Below are positions 8,062 through 17,926 of a stretch of DNA of 64,000 nucleotides, piece after piece. The stretch's first letter is position 1. Each line of letters begins with the position of its first letter. The stretch covers positions 5,890,001-5,954,000 of the forward strand of contig JAUSZU010000001.1 of the NCBI GenBank assembly GCA_030817875.1. Reading direction: 5' to 3'. The DNA is from Flavobacterium sp. W4I14 (GTDB taxonomy: Bacteria; Bacteroidota; Bacteroidia; Sphingobacteriales; Sphingobacteriaceae). A model generated the notes under the pieces. That model was not told where the DNA came from. It did no database searches and was given only the letters and a program-made list of their open reading frames with translations. The translations under genes were made by a program, and so were the position numbers.

Positions 8062-9198
8062 ATGGCTTTGGTCACACTGATTCAGCGCATTATGGTTGAA
8101 CAGGATAAAACCATTAATAATGAAGATGTACTAAACAGCGTAACAGTAGCTTCTTTTATGCCTGGCCCTATGGCAGTAAATGTTGTGGCCAATATTGGTT
8201 ATTCTTTAAAAGGTAAATTAGGAGCTGCGGTGAGCATGTTCGCTGTTTTACTACCGGCAAGTATTTTAATACTTTGTTTGGCTTATGTTTATTACTCAAA
8301 TGGGCTCAATATATCCTGGAGCCTAATGATGCAATATGTAGGGGCAATTGTAAGTATGATCATTTTGTCGACAGGATTACAGTTGTTTAAAAAAGAAATT
8401 TCCCTTAATTACGGTAAAATCTTTCTTTTTCTGATAGCCATAACACTCGATCTGATTAAAGGGAATTACCTCATAACAATTGTTCTTATAGCCATAGGGG
8501 CCATTGCTGGGTTGATTTTTGATAAAAACAGCAACAACTATGTTGAGGTGATAACTAGTTTTAAGCGGAAGTTTAAGCTAAAGTCACTTTCCTTTATTGC
8601 CGCCACTATTTTGTTGGTTAACCAAATTTTATTTGTTACTGGTGCATTTAAGTCTTATCAAAGCATCTTTTTTAAGATCGGAACCGTTTTTTCGGGCATT
8701 AGCATTTCCTTATTTGGCGGTGGATACCTCGTTATACCCATTATGCAGTCGTTATTGGTAAAAGACCTGAAGTGGTTGAGCGCAAAGGAATTGATAGATG
8801 TAATTGCCTTTAGCCAGGTTACACCCGGACCAATTCTGGTGAGCTCAACATTCATTGGTTTTAAGTTAGCCGGTTTTTTAGGTGCACTGGTTGCTACCTG
8901 TAGTATGTTTGTTCCATCTGCTATTTTAATGATTATTGTTTCAAAAATTTTTAATAAAACCAAAGATCACCCCCTGATCAAAAGTATGATATCGGGAATT
9001 AAGGTGGTGGTAATCGGCCTGATCATATCATCAGCTATAAAAATATTATTATTGCAGCCACGAACACTTTTGGTTGGAGCAATGTGTGTAGTTTCATTAA
9101 TATTAAGCTATAAGTATAAATTAAGTCCGGTATATTTAATACTCGGCGCTATTTTTTTGGGAACAGTATCGATTTTATATAATGGAAAGCATTTTTAA
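8062..9198 (+). CDS. chrA: ChrA-type (CHR family) transporter, start displaced by an apparent frameshift
   Basis: The protein has two homologous CHR halves, each with the TPGP-type signature: FMPGPMAVNVVANIGY near residue 33 and TPGPILVSSTFIGFK near residue 254. There are about ten hydrophobic segments. Family members export chromate; sulfate has long been discussed as an alternative substrate or counter-ion. The ATG at 8062 lies inside the first transmembrane helix, so the reading frame as given lacks its N terminus, which is found out of frame just upstream (7959-8061). The stop overlaps the sulfotransferase start by 17 nt, so the genes are translationally coupled. Beside PAPS-metabolism genes, sulfate transport is a reasonable inference, not a shown function. 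Confidence 0.85.
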   Translation: MALVTLIQRIMVEQDKTINNEDVLNSVTVASFMPGPMAVNVVANIGYSLKGKLGAAVSMFAVLLPASILILCLAYVYYSNGLNISWSLMMQYVGAIVSMIILSTGLQLFKKEISLNYGKIFLFLIAITLDLIKGNYLITIVLIAIGAIAGLIFDKNSNNYVEVITSFKRKFKLKSLSFIAATILLVNQILFVTGAFKSYQSIFFKIGTVFSGISISLFGGGYLVIPIMQSLLVKDLKWLSAKELIDVIAFSQVTPGPILVSSTFIGFKLAGFLGALVATCSMFVPSAILMIIVSKIFNKTKDHPLIKSMISGIKVVVIGLIISSAIKILLLQPRTLLVGAMCVVSLILSYKYKLSPVYLILGAIFLGTVSILYNGKHF

Positions 9199-10210
9199 AC
9201 CAGATGGTATCCAGATCATCGGAACACAAAGATCTGGGTCCAACTTACTCCGGGTAATATTAGACCAATCTAATCAGATTGCCTCCCCGCACCCACCTCA
9301 TATTTTGGTCACTTTTGTGCCATTGTTAGAATTGTATGGTTTTTTAACCGAAGAAAAATATAAGATCTTAATTAGCGATGTTGTAAGTTATGTTAGGGCT
9401 AATCCTGTGCCATGGGATGGCGTTGAGCTGGACGAAGCTTGGATTTATGAAAACTCAAAAACTTACAGCCTCTTTGAAATTAACCGATTGGCATACGAAA
9501 CTGCCGCATTAGCAAAAAAAGCTAAATATTGGTGCTGTAAGAGTATGGCCAATGTACATTACGCCACTGATTTGGAAATGCATTCACCTAATCTGAAATA
9601 TATTTATTTATACCGTGATGGGAGGGATGTTGCCCTTTCTTTTAAAAAAGCAATTGTTGGCGAAAAGCATATTTATCATTTAGCTAAACAATGGCATAAA
9701 GATCAAAGTGCCTGCATCGAACTATCGAAAAAGATCAGTAACGATCGTTTTTTCTCTTTAAACTATGAGGAGTTAATTGCAGATCCGGCAAAACTTATTA
9801 AAAGTTTATGTAAGTTTTTGGCAATTGATTACGCTGAAACAATGCTCGATTTTCACAACTCAAAAGAATCGCTAGCCACCGCCAATGCTGGTGAAATGTG
9901 GGAAAATCTGGCCAAGCCGATTATCAAAGATAATAGTGGTAAATTTCGGAGAGAAATGAGCACAGTAGAAATCGATATATTCGAATGTATTAATTACCAA
10001 ACTTTAACAGATTTGGGCTATGCTTTAGATCGCCCTGAGAATAAAAATAAACGGATCTCTGAAGAAGAAATTGAGCATTATAACGTTGAAAACGACCTAC
10101 TCAAGAAAAACATTCTGTTAAGCGCCCGTCAATCTGATCTCGATAACAGAGGACCTCAACTGAAGATACTAAAAGAAATTAAGGCTAAGAATTTAACTGT
10201 AAAAGTTTAG
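9182..10210 (+). CDS. Sulfotransferase family protein (PAPS-dependent type)
   Basis: The 342-residue protein has both PAPS-binding signatures. The 5'-phosphosulfate loop is IIGTQRSGSNLLR (residues 12-24). The 3'-phosphate site is IYLYRDGRDVALSF (141-154), followed by an NYEELIADP segment near 199. These are typical of the Sulfotransfer_1/3 families, which move a sulfuryl group from PAPS to a hydroxyl or amine on a glycan, lipid or small molecule in the cytosol. No signal peptide or membrane helix is seen. The C-terminal 60 residues are charged and helical. It overlaps chrA by 17 nt and is followed 6 nt later by cysQ and then cysC, which recycle and make its cofactor. The acceptor is unknown. 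Confidence 0.88.
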   Translation: MESIFKPDGIQIIGTQRSGSNLLRVILDQSNQIASPHPPHILVTFVPLLELYGFLTEEKYKILISDVVSYVRANPVPWDGVELDEAWIYENSKTYSLFEINRLAYETAALAKKAKYWCCKSMANVHYATDLEMHSPNLKYIYLYRDGRDVALSFKKAIVGEKHIYHLAKQWHKDQSACIELSKKISNDRFFSLNYEELIADPAKLIKSLCKFLAIDYAETMLDFHNSKESLATANAGEMWENLAKPIIKDNSGKFRREMSTVEIDIFECINYQTLTDLGYALDRPENKNKRISEEEIEHYNVENDLLKKNILLSARQSDLDNRGPQLKILKEIKAKNLTVKV

Positions 10211-10216
10211 CATAAA

Positions 10217-10978
10217 ATGATAGATACCATTGATATAAATGCCATAGTAGGAATAGCTGTTGAGGCGGGGAAGGCAATTTTAACCGTTTACAATCATGAA
10301 GATTTTGAGGTGTCAGCCAAAAGCGATTCTTCTCCTTTAACTAAGGCTGATAAAATTGCAAATGATATGATATGTCGCGACCTGAAGCGGTTATATCCAG
10401 CCATCCCAATTATATCTGAAGAAGGAAAAAATATTCCTTACGAAGAGCGGAAAAACTGGGAAGTATATTGGTGCGTAGATCCGTTGGATGGAACCAAAGA
10501 GTTTATTAAACGAAATGGCGAGTTTACTGTAAATATTGCTTTAATCCGTAATGGCTTGCCTGTGCTAGGGATAATTTATATCCCGGTACAAAATTTATTG
10601 TATTATGGTGATGTGTCTTCCGGAAGCTGGAAACAGATCCCCGGGGAAGATCCGATTCAAATTAAAGCGGTTAAGAAGAACAGTGAATGGACAGCTGCGA
10701 TAAGCAGATCACATGCAGACGGAGAAGAAAAAGCAATTCTTAGCAAATATCCGATAGTCAATTTTATTTCGGTAGGCAGCTCTCTTAAATTCTGTTTGTT
10801 AGCAGAAGGTAAGGCACAGATTTATTTACGCACCGGACCAACCATGGAATGGGATACTGCTGCCGGCCATGCCATTATTTTATTTAGCGGATGTAATATC
10901 AATACATTATCTGGTCGTGAAATGTTATACAATAAGGAATCTTTGCTAAACGAAGGCTTTTTGTGTAAGGTTGATTAA
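10217..10978 (+). CDS. cysQ: 3'(2'),5'-bisphosphate nucleotidase CysQ
   Basis: This 253-residue inositol-monophosphatase superfamily enzyme carries the expected metal-site motifs. They are PLTKADKIAND (40-50), ISEEG with the acidic pair (66-70), WCVDPLDGTKEF (85-96) and EWDTAAGHAI near residue 213. CysQ removes the 3'-phosphate of PAP, the inhibitory by-product of sulfotransferases, and can also act on PAPS. Its place between a sulfotransferase and APS kinase fits recycling of the product. The cysC frame follows closely. Confidence 0.92.
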   Translation: MIDTIDINAIVGIAVEAGKAILTVYNHEDFEVSAKSDSSPLTKADKIANDMICRDLKRLYPAIPIISEEGKNIPYEERKNWEVYWCVDPLDGTKEFIKRNGEFTVNIALIRNGLPVLGIIYIPVQNLLYYGDVSSGSWKQIPGEDPIQIKAVKKNSEWTAAISRSHADGEEKAILSKYPIVNFISVGSSLKFCLLAEGKAQIYLRTGPTMEWDTAAGHAIILFSGCNINTLSGREMLYNKESLLNEGFLCKVD

Positions 10979-10991
10979 TTTTAATAGAACT

Positions 10992-11567
10992 ATGCCGCTT
11001 CAAACTACAACTCAAAATGGCTATGTAATTCCCAGTCAAAGAGGAATCGTGGTTTGGTTATTTGGACTATCAGGCTCTGGTAAAACAACTATTTCTACTT
11101 TACTGAAAGAAAAGCTCGAAAAAGAAGGTTTTTTTGCTATAACATTAGATGGAGATGTACTTCGGGAAGGTATTAATAAAGATTTGGGCTTTAGCGAAGC
11201 CGACCGGGCAGAAAACATTAGAAGGGCGGCAGAAATAGCTAAAATTATGATGATGAGCAATATCATTACGATTTGTTCATTCATCACCCCTCTTGAGCAA
11301 TATCGGACATTGGCCGCTCAAATTATTGGAGAACAGTATTTTGAAGTCTTTTTAGATTGCCCATTGGCGATATGCAAAGAAAGAGATGTAAAAGGTTTAT
11401 ACAAAGATGCTGACCAAAACCTGATCTCAAATTTTACAGGAGTTAGCGCCAGGTTCGAGCCTGCATTAAACGCCAATCTCATTATCAGAACCAGTACAGA
11501 AAGTCCGGTTCAGAGTAGAGATAAGCTATTTCTGGAGATCATTTCCAAAATTAGTTCCATGCTTTAA
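10992..11567 (+). CDS. cysC: Adenylyl-sulfate (APS) kinase CysC
   Basis: The 191-residue protein matches stand-alone APS kinase. It has the P-loop FGLSGSGKTT (24-33), then LDGDVLREGINKDLGFS (52-68) and DRAENIRRAAEIAK (71-84), and the C-terminal FTGVSARFEP segment. It phosphorylates adenylyl sulfate at the 3'-OH to give PAPS. The ATG at 10992 is preferred over a TTG at 10971 that would overlap cysQ. ATP sulfurylase (CysDN or Sat) is not in the window, so APS must come from elsewhere in the genome. It ends the chrA-sulfotransferase-cysQ-cysC run. Confidence 0.92.
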   Translation: MPLQTTTQNGYVIPSQRGIVVWLFGLSGSGKTTISTLLKEKLEKEGFFAITLDGDVLREGINKDLGFSEADRAENIRRAAEIAKIMMMSNIITICSFITPLEQYRTLAAQIIGEQYFEVFLDCPLAICKERDVKGLYKDADQNLISNFTGVSARFEPALNANLIIRTSTESPVQSRDKLFLEIISKISSML

Positions 11568-11649
11568 TCACTATTCTTAATTATCCTGGCTTAATTTTTA
11601 TTGGTTTAATTCTAATTTACACGGTTTTAGTACATCCAGAACGTTAAGT

Positions 11650-11659
11650 CAATCGATTG
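11650..11659. promoter_or_regulatory. Palindrome upstream of susC
   Basis: caatcgattg is a perfect 10-bp palindrome of the same AAnCGnTT type as the sites at 7791 and 51730, 108 nt before the susC start. It could be an operator for a LacI-type or similar regulator. This is inferred from pattern only. Confidence 0.3.
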
Positions 11660-11767
11660 CGCAGTGTTTTTGCATATAAATACACGCTTTAATTCCTAAT
11701 ATTATCCTACTAAGAATTAAAAGTCATTTTATCCTTTTAGCAACAATCAGCTATAACCAAAACCGCT

Positions 11768-14700
11768 ATGATTACAATTTACAAACCAACAAATGGGAAT
11801 TGTAGGACATCTGTTCCTATACCAAACCGCTCATTGTTTAACGCTCTTTTTAAATTTATTTATTGTACTTTATTTATCGTAATCCCCATTGCAGCCAGTG
11901 CGCAGACGGTTGTTACCGGAACGGTTAAGGATGAAAAAGGACTGCCGGCTGTTGGAACATCAGTAACAGAAACTGATGTGAAAAACGGAACATCGGTTGA
12001 TGCTAACGGTAAGTTTACCATCACCTTAAAAGGCAAATTAAGGGTTTTAAACTTTACACTTGTAGGTTATAAAACACAACGGGTTACCGTAGGTGCTTCA
12101 AATGTAGTAACGGTAAACCTGGAAGAAGATTTAAATAAACTAAACGAAGTTGTGGTTGTGGGCTATGGTACACAACGTAAAACAGATTTAACAGGTTCAA
12201 TCAGTTCTATAAAGAGCGAAGATTTAAATCTTGGAGGTACCACATCAAATATCGGTCAAGCCATTCAAGGTAAGGCTGCAGGTGTGCAGGTACAACAAAC
12301 GAGTTTTGCGCCAGGAGCCGGAATGTCGATAACTGTAAGGGGTGGTAATTCCATCAATACAACCAATAGCCCGCTGTATGTTATCGATGGATTTATATCT
12401 GATAACGGAAGCACGGTAAATCCAAACGATATTGAGGATATCCAGATTTTAAAAGATGCTTCATCGGCAGCTATTTATGGTGCAAGAGGGGGTAACGGTG
12501 TGGTTTTAATTACCACCAAAAAAGGTAAGGCCGGTAGGGTAGCTATTGATTTAGATTTATCCAATGGTAATCAGTTCTTAACTTATAAGCCTGCATTGTT
12601 AAATGGCCAACAATATACTGCGATTCAAAATGCAACAGCTATTGAAGATAGTAAACCTGCGCCTTTTCCTTCTTCTTTTGCCATTGCAAATACCAATTGG
12701 CTGGATGAAGCTACTCAAAATGCTTCAGTACATAACCGAAGTCTGAGCATTAGCAGTGGTGATCAGAATTCGAAAATTTATGTGTCAGGAAACTACATTA
12801 ATCAAAAAGGTGTTTTAAAAGGTACAGGGTTAGAGAAATATACAGCCAGAATAGGTGCTGAGAAAACCCTTAACGAACGTTTAAAGTTGGGCGCTAACTT
12901 TTATGGTTCAAGTTCAAAAGTATTACAACAATCTTATTCGGCAGATATTACCGCACCATTGTTCGGCTTATTAACTGCATTGCCTAACATTCCAGTTTAC
13001 AATGCTGATGGAAGTTATTATCGTTACCAAGGTAAAAATAATGCACTGGCCAGCTTATTAGAGCCAACAAACACCAGTACTAATAAATTAGCTAATGCAA
13101 ATGTTTCATTGGACTATCAGTTTATCAAAGGATTAACCTATCATTTAGGAGCCGGTGCAGAGTACACCAATTTGAACGAAGGGCAATACATACCTAGAAC
13201 GCTAACTGCAGGTGCCGTAAATGGCGGTATCGCAGCACAAAAAAGCTCAACCACATTTAGATGGTTGGTAGAAAATTATTTAACCTATAAATATAAAACA
13301 GGTGATCACGATTTTACGGTGCTTGCTGGGGTATCTAATCAAAAAGATGTTAACGATTTTATAGCTGCAGGTAGCAAAGGTTTCCCAACTGATGAGTATT
13401 TATTTTATAACCTGGGTGCAGGCTCATCGCCTAATGGAACCAATGTTACCATAACCAATCTAGGTAATGGCTACAATAGTTTTAAAGAACAATCTACCTT
13501 TAATTCAATGTATGGAAGGTTAAACTATAATTATAAGGATAAATTATTAACATCTTTTACCTTAAGGAGGGATGGATCGTCAAAATTTGGTCCGAACTTT
13601 AGTTATGGATATTTCCCTTCAGGAGCAATTGCCTATAAATTTACCGACGAAGAGTTTATCAAAAACTTAAATACTTTTTCAAACTTAAAGTTAAGAGCAA
13701 GTTATGGTGTAACCGGTAACGACCGTGTGGCCAATTACCTGTATCTATCAACCTTTACCAATTATAGTACGGTGCTTAACCCTGGCGATGCATTGCAGAT
13801 TGGTACAGAACCTAAAACGTTACCTAACCCAAATTTAAAATGGGAAAGCACTACGCAGTTTAACCTGGGTTTAGATATGGGCTTCTTAAATGGACGTATA
13901 AATACTACAATAGATCTGTATGCAAAGAAAACCAGCGATTTATTAATTAATATTCCGATTGAACAATATTGGGGCTTTAGCTCGCAATTAGTAAACGCTG
14001 GGTCGATCCAAAACCGTGGTATAGAGTTTTTGGTAAATACGGTTAACGTCCGTAATGCTGATTTTAGCTGGAATACCAATTTCAATATCTCGCTTAACCG
14101 TCAAAAAGTATTGTCGTTAGGTCCAATTAATCAAATCTCTGTAAACACGGCAAATCCAAGTGGTACAGTATCAGGACGTGAATTTTCCAGGGTGATGCCC
14201 GGGAGAGAACTGGGTGAATTATTTGGATACGTCTATGCGGGCGTGATTAAAACTGGAGAAACTTATGCGCCTCAGCCTGGTTCCAAAGCAGGTGATCCAA
14301 AATATCAGGATACCAATGGCGATGGTAAAATTACGCCTGATGATATGACCTTTTTAGGTAATTCGACTCCTCGTTTTACAATGGGGCTGGGAAATGATTT
14401 TCATTATAAAGGTTTCGACTTAAATATTTTCTTCCAAAGTTCTTTTGGCTATTCGCTTTATAATATGAACAGGTTGGTATTAGAATCGACTACCGGAGCA
14501 GATGCATTGAACAGATTTGTTGCCGGCACTAACGAAAATACAGATGTTCCACGCGAAGGATACTTTTTAACAACCTATGGAAGTTATGTAAACTCGCGTT
14601 TTGTAGAAAATGCATCTTATCTGCGATTAAAATCGGTATCATTTGGTTATAGTGTTCCAACCAAATTGTTAGATCATATTAAGGTGATAAAGGGTTTAAG

Positions 14701-14863
14701 GGTTTATGCTGAGGCACAAAATTTATTTACCATTACCAATTATACAGGAACAGATCCGGAAGTGAATTCACATTCAGGAAGTAATTTTGGAGGAGGGATA
14801 GATTTTAATGCATTTCCAGCGTTCAGAACATTCTCTGCAGGTGTAAAATTAACCATCAATTAG
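11768..14863 (+). CDS. SusC/RagA-family TonB-linked outer membrane protein
   Basis: The 1031-residue protein has a long signal sequence (hydrophobic core near 30-45, ending ASAQ). It is followed by a CarboxypepD_reg-like domain (GTVKDEKGLPAVGTSV), the SusC signature LNEVVVVGYGTQRKTDLTGS (about 128-148), a plug domain (SPLYVIDGFI, DIEDIQILKDASSAAIYGARGGNG) and a 22-strand-type barrel ending VKLTIN. SusC proteins import glycans or other nutrients with TonB energy, with SusD as the lid. Its susD partner follows 40 nt downstream. No glycoside hydrolase is adjacent; the nearest genes handle sulfuryl groups, so a sulfated ligand is possible but unproven. Confidence 0.95.
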   Translation: MITIYKPTNGNCRTSVPIPNRSLFNALFKFIYCTLFIVIPIAASAQTVVTGTVKDEKGLPAVGTSVTETDVKNGTSVDANGKFTITLKGKLRVLNFTLVGYKTQRVTVGASNVVTVNLEEDLNKLNEVVVVGYGTQRKTDLTGSISSIKSEDLNLGGTTSNIGQAIQGKAAGVQVQQTSFAPGAGMSITVRGGNSINTTNSPLYVIDGFISDNGSTVNPNDIEDIQILKDASSAAIYGARGGNGVVLITTKKGKAGRVAIDLDLSNGNQFLTYKPALLNGQQYTAIQNATAIEDSKPAPFPSSFAIANTNWLDEATQNASVHNRSLSISSGDQNSKIYVSGNYINQKGVLKGTGLEKYTARIGAEKTLNERLKLGANFYGSSSKVLQQSYSADITAPLFGLLTALPNIPVYNADGSYYRYQGKNNALASLLEPTNTSTNKLANANVSLDYQFIKGLTYHLGAGAEYTNLNEGQYIPRTLTAGAVNGGIAAQKSSTTFRWLVENYLTYKYKTGDHDFTVLAGVSNQKDVNDFIAAGSKGFPTDEYLFYNLGAGSSPNGTNVTITNLGNGYNSFKEQSTFNSMYGRLNYNYKDKLLTSFTLRRDGSSKFGPNFSYGYFPSGAIAYKFTDEEFIKNLNTFSNLKLRASYGVTGNDRVANYLYLSTFTNYSTVLNPGDALQIGTEPKTLPNPNLKWESTTQFNLGLDMGFLNGRINTTIDLYAKKTSDLLINIPIEQYWGFSSQLVNAGSIQNRGIEFLVNTVNVRNADFSWNTNFNISLNRQKVLSLGPINQISVNTANPSGTVSGREFSRVMPGRELGELFGYVYAGVIKTGETYAPQPGSKAGDPKYQDTNGDGKITPDDMTFLGNSTPRFTMGLGNDFHYKGFDLNIFFQSSFGYSLYNMNRLVLESTTGADALNRFVAGTNENTDVPREGYFLTTYGSYVNSRFVENASYLRLKSVSFGYSVPTKLLDHIKVIKGLRVYAEAQNLFTITNYTGTDPEVNSHSGSNFGGGIDFNAFPAFRTFSAGVKLTIN

Positions 14864-14903
14864 TAATACTTTCCTGATTAGTAGGATTAATAAAGATAAA
14901 AAG

Positions 14904-16421
14904 ATGAAAAGATATAAGATTATTCTGGCGATTACTGCGGTTGTACTTTTACAATTTTCTTGTAAAAAAGATTTAGACCCAGTAGTATATAGTAGTTTAA
15001 CCAGTACTAATGCCTTTAAAACAAAATCTGATGCAATTGCAGCCGTAAATGCTGTTTACGCAAGGTTAAAAGGCCCATCGGTAGGTGATAACTTTGATTA
15101 CTGGACAGTAAGGCATTTTGCTTTAACCGATTTAACCACTGATGTAGGGCATTGCAGCTATGGTGGCGATCCGGGGCAGCTTTCAAATGTACAGTGGAAC
15201 TCTGCAAACGGGCTGATTGCCGAAGATTGGAGGCAGATTTATAAGCTGATTTCTAATGCAAATAATGCAATTTTTAATCTCTCTAAAATGACAGCCATTA
15301 CAGCTGAAGAAAAAAATCAGTTCCTTTCTGAGATTAAATTTTTAAGAGCGGTAGCTTATATGGACCTAACCGATGCCTGGGGTCCGGTAATTTTAGCTAC
15401 AGAAAAAGATCTGGAGAATCCAAAATATACTGAGGCTGCGAGTTTAACACCACTTGACCAGATCGAAGCATTTTTAATCAATGACTTGCAAGGGGCTGCC
15501 GCTGTTTTGCCAGTTAACTATGCTAATAATAAATTCTATTCTAGCAACGATGTTGGCCGAGCCACAAAAGGTGCGGCACTAACCTTATTGGCTAAACTTT
15601 ATCTACGTCAGCACCAGTGGCAAAAAGTGCTCGATGTTACCAAACAGGTGATGGATTTAAATACTTATTCGCTTTTTCCAAGTTACTCAGGACTTTTTGC
15701 CGAAAGCAATAAATGGTGTTCAGAAAACATCTTCTCGGTTTTGAGTGATGCAAATGTTAATGGAACGGAATTATTGAATCACTTTGGTCCACAGGAGCAT
15801 CCTGTTTTAACCGATAGGTGGCAATATTATGCAGTAACCTGGGATTTTTACAACAGTTTTGACGATGCAGATGATCGGAAAAAACTTTTCTTCCCTGAAT
15901 ATCTGGGTGTTGATAAACTAATACACAAACAAGCGCCTTCGCTGGGAGCATCCCCTCCGGCAGGTACCTTTTATATGCAGGATGTGGCTACCGCAAAATA
16001 TGCAGATCCGAACGGTGCAAATACCTATTATGATGGGCATAGTGTTAACATTCTACGCTACGCAGATGTGTTATTGAGTAGGGCCGAAGCGATAAATGAA
16101 TTAAGTGGTCCGAATACTGAGTGTATAGATCTGATTAATCAGGTAAAAGGAAGATCGCATGCTAAACTATTGGTGGCTGCAAACTATACCCAAACCACAC
16201 TTAAAGATGCCCTTTTGCAAGAACGCGGCTGGGAATTGTTTTATGAAGGAAAAAGAAGAGCCGATTTAATGAGGTTTGGTAAGTATGAGGCTGTTGTAAA
16301 TGGATATTTAAAGCGTACCAGCCAAACACCAACGGTTGTGATGCCGCGGGATCAGTTTTTCCCATATCCTTTAAACCAGGTGAATATAAATCCAAATTTA
16401 AATAACGCTGGCAGACAATAA
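14904..16421 (+). CDS. SusD/RagB family nutrient-binding outer membrane lipoprotein
   Basis: The 505-residue protein starts with a lipoprotein signal (LLQFSCKKDLDP, Cys20). It shows the SusD pattern: N-terminal TSTNAFKTKSDAIAAVNAVYARL, TPR-like helices (LSEIKFLRAVAYMDLTDAWG; TKGAALTLLAKLYLRQHQW), and the conserved C-terminal LLQERGWELFYEGKRRADLMRFGKY. It should sit on the cell surface as the binding lid of the preceding SusC. A terminator follows 22 nt after the stop, so the pair forms its own transcription unit. Confidence 0.95.
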   Translation: MKRYKIILAITAVVLLQFSCKKDLDPVVYSSLTSTNAFKTKSDAIAAVNAVYARLKGPSVGDNFDYWTVRHFALTDLTTDVGHCSYGGDPGQLSNVQWNSANGLIAEDWRQIYKLISNANNAIFNLSKMTAITAEEKNQFLSEIKFLRAVAYMDLTDAWGPVILATEKDLENPKYTEAASLTPLDQIEAFLINDLQGAAAVLPVNYANNKFYSSNDVGRATKGAALTLLAKLYLRQHQWQKVLDVTKQVMDLNTYSLFPSYSGLFAESNKWCSENIFSVLSDANVNGTELLNHFGPQEHPVLTDRWQYYAVTWDFYNSFDDADDRKKLFFPEYLGVDKLIHKQAPSLGASPPAGTFYMQDVATAKYADPNGANTYYDGHSVNILRYADVLLSRAEAINELSGPNTECIDLINQVKGRSHAKLLVAANYTQTTLKDALLQERGWELFYEGKRRADLMRFGKYEAVVNGYLKRTSQTPTVVMPRDQFFPYPLNQVNINPNLNNAGRQ

Positions 16422-16442
16422 TTTCATACTTTTATTATGCTT

Positions 16443-16479
16443 AAAAAGAATATGTAGTTTTAACTGCATATTCTTTTTT
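16443..16479 (+). terminator. Rho-independent terminator after susD
   Basis: aaaaagaatatg (16443-16454) pairs perfectly with catattcttttt (16467-16478), with a T-rich end. It separates susCD from the ASST gene. Confidence 0.85.
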
Positions 16480-16522
16480 ATTTAAAAACTATCGCATCCA
16501 ACCTTTTAATATTTTCAATTTT

Positions 16523-17923
16523 ATGAAGTACTTTTTAAAACTCGTTGTTTTACTGGTAATGTTTACTTTTTATGGATGTTATACGGGCGATAGTATCAAA
16601 GAAATAAAGGTAGGGCTGCATAACAACAATGTATTAAAAATACAGATCGATGTAATTGCTAATTCGGCTGTAGATGCCTATGTAGAATATTGGCCTAACA
16701 AACTTACTGATGCTAAAAAAGAAAGTACTGCGCTATCTAAAGATAAAAGCAGTCACAAATTTGTACTGTGCAATATTATTCCCCAGACAAGTTATACCTA
16801 CCAAATTATTACCGTAAAAAAAGGAGTAAAGAAGACTAGTAAAGCTTATTCATTTGTTTCTAACGATTTACCGGAATGGCTTAAAGACCAGTTTAAAGCA
16901 AAAAGTGCCGATGATAAATTAATTCCCAAAGAACTTAAGAATGGATTAATTCTGGTTAATAAGCGGTATTCGCCAGGGATGGCCTATCTCGTAGACTATA
17001 AGGGTAGATTGAGGTGGTACCATATGGTTGATAATGTTGGTTTCAAAGTAATCAATTTTACAAAAGATAAGACCTTACTTTCCGTTTTGGGTGGCAATGA
17101 TGAGCCAACAAGCTACGGTAGCCAGATATTGGAGATCAATTTAGAAGGAGATACTGTTTTACACTTAAAAAAAGGCCAGGGAGATTTTAAGCAGACCATT
17201 CACCACGAAATTTTAAAAAACCCAAAAGGAGCGTTAGTTACACTTTTTGTTGATCAGAAAATAACCGATTTAAGCCGTATAGGCGGGAGCAAACAAGATA
17301 CTATTAATGGAGATGGCATCCTCGTGATGGATAAAAAAGGGAAACAGATCTGGAAATGGAGTGTATTCGATAGCCTTGATCCTTTTAGTGATAAGGCTTT
17401 GCTTAAAACAAAGAAAGATTGGATGCATGCCAATAGCTTAAACTATGATAAAGACGGGAACTACATCATTTCCTTTTACAACAATGGGCAAATTTGGAAA
17501 ATTGATGCCAAAACAGGTAAAGTAATCTGGAAATTTGGCAAGGGAGGTAACATCAAAATGCCAGCCAATACCAATTTCTCGCAAGCGCATGCCGTACACA
17601 TCAATGCAGAAGGTAATTTAATGTTTTTTGATAACGGAATAGAAAAACATCGGTCAGGAGCCTATGCTTTTAAGCTAAATGAGCAGACGCAAAGTGCAAG
17701 TTTAGATATGCATGTTCAACTACCGCCTCAAATTTATAACGACCGCATGGGAAGCGCTTATATGATTAATAAGGATAATATATTATGCTGCAGTTCTAAA
17801 AGACATATTGTTGTACTAACTGATAGAAAAGGTGTATTATTATGGACAATGGAAGCTTCAGTACCTGCATATAGAGGGATATTTGTAACTTCGGAGCAAT
17901 TAAGTCCTTATCTTAAACCTTAA
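16523..17923 (+). CDS. Arylsulfotransferase (ASST) family lipoprotein
   Basis: The 466-residue protein has a lipoprotein signal (TFYGCYTGD, Cys19). It then has an N-terminal fibronectin-like beta domain (to about residue 115) and a beta-propeller with the ASST pattern: IHHEIL (H227, H228), DWMHANSLNYDKDGNYIIS (H302), IWKIDAKTGKVIWKFGKGG, and FSQAHAVHINAEGNLMFFDNG (H356, H359). In the arylsulfate sulfotransferase family the sulfuryl group moves from a phenolic sulfate to another phenol through a sulfo-histidine, without PAPS. Which His serves here cannot be fixed without an alignment. The lipoprotein anchor puts it outside the inner membrane. The next lipoprotein gene starts 3 nt after its stop. 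Confidence 0.8.
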   Translation: MKYFLKLVVLLVMFTFYGCYTGDSIKEIKVGLHNNNVLKIQIDVIANSAVDAYVEYWPNKLTDAKKESTALSKDKSSHKFVLCNIIPQTSYTYQIITVKKGVKKTSKAYSFVSNDLPEWLKDQFKAKSADDKLIPKELKNGLILVNKRYSPGMAYLVDYKGRLRWYHMVDNVGFKVINFTKDKTLLSVLGGNDEPTSYGSQILEINLEGDTVLHLKKGQGDFKQTIHHEILKNPKGALVTLFVDQKITDLSRIGGSKQDTINGDGILVMDKKGKQIWKWSVFDSLDPFSDKALLKTKKDWMHANSLNYDKDGNYIISFYNNGQIWKIDAKTGKVIWKFGKGGNIKMPANTNFSQAHAVHINAEGNLMFFDNGIEKHRSGAYAFKLNEQTQSASLDMHVQLPPQIYNDRMGSAYMINKDNILCCSSKRHIVVLTDRKGVLLWTMEASVPAYRGIFVTSEQLSPYLKP

Positions 17924-17926
17924 CAT

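Noticed and set aside
16523..17923. PQQ-type beta-propeller or pyrrolo-quinoline enzyme
   Set aside because: The propeller-like WKFG/IWKID repeats are also found in ASST proteins. The histidine motifs (HHEIL, MHANSL, QAHAVH) favour the ASST family.
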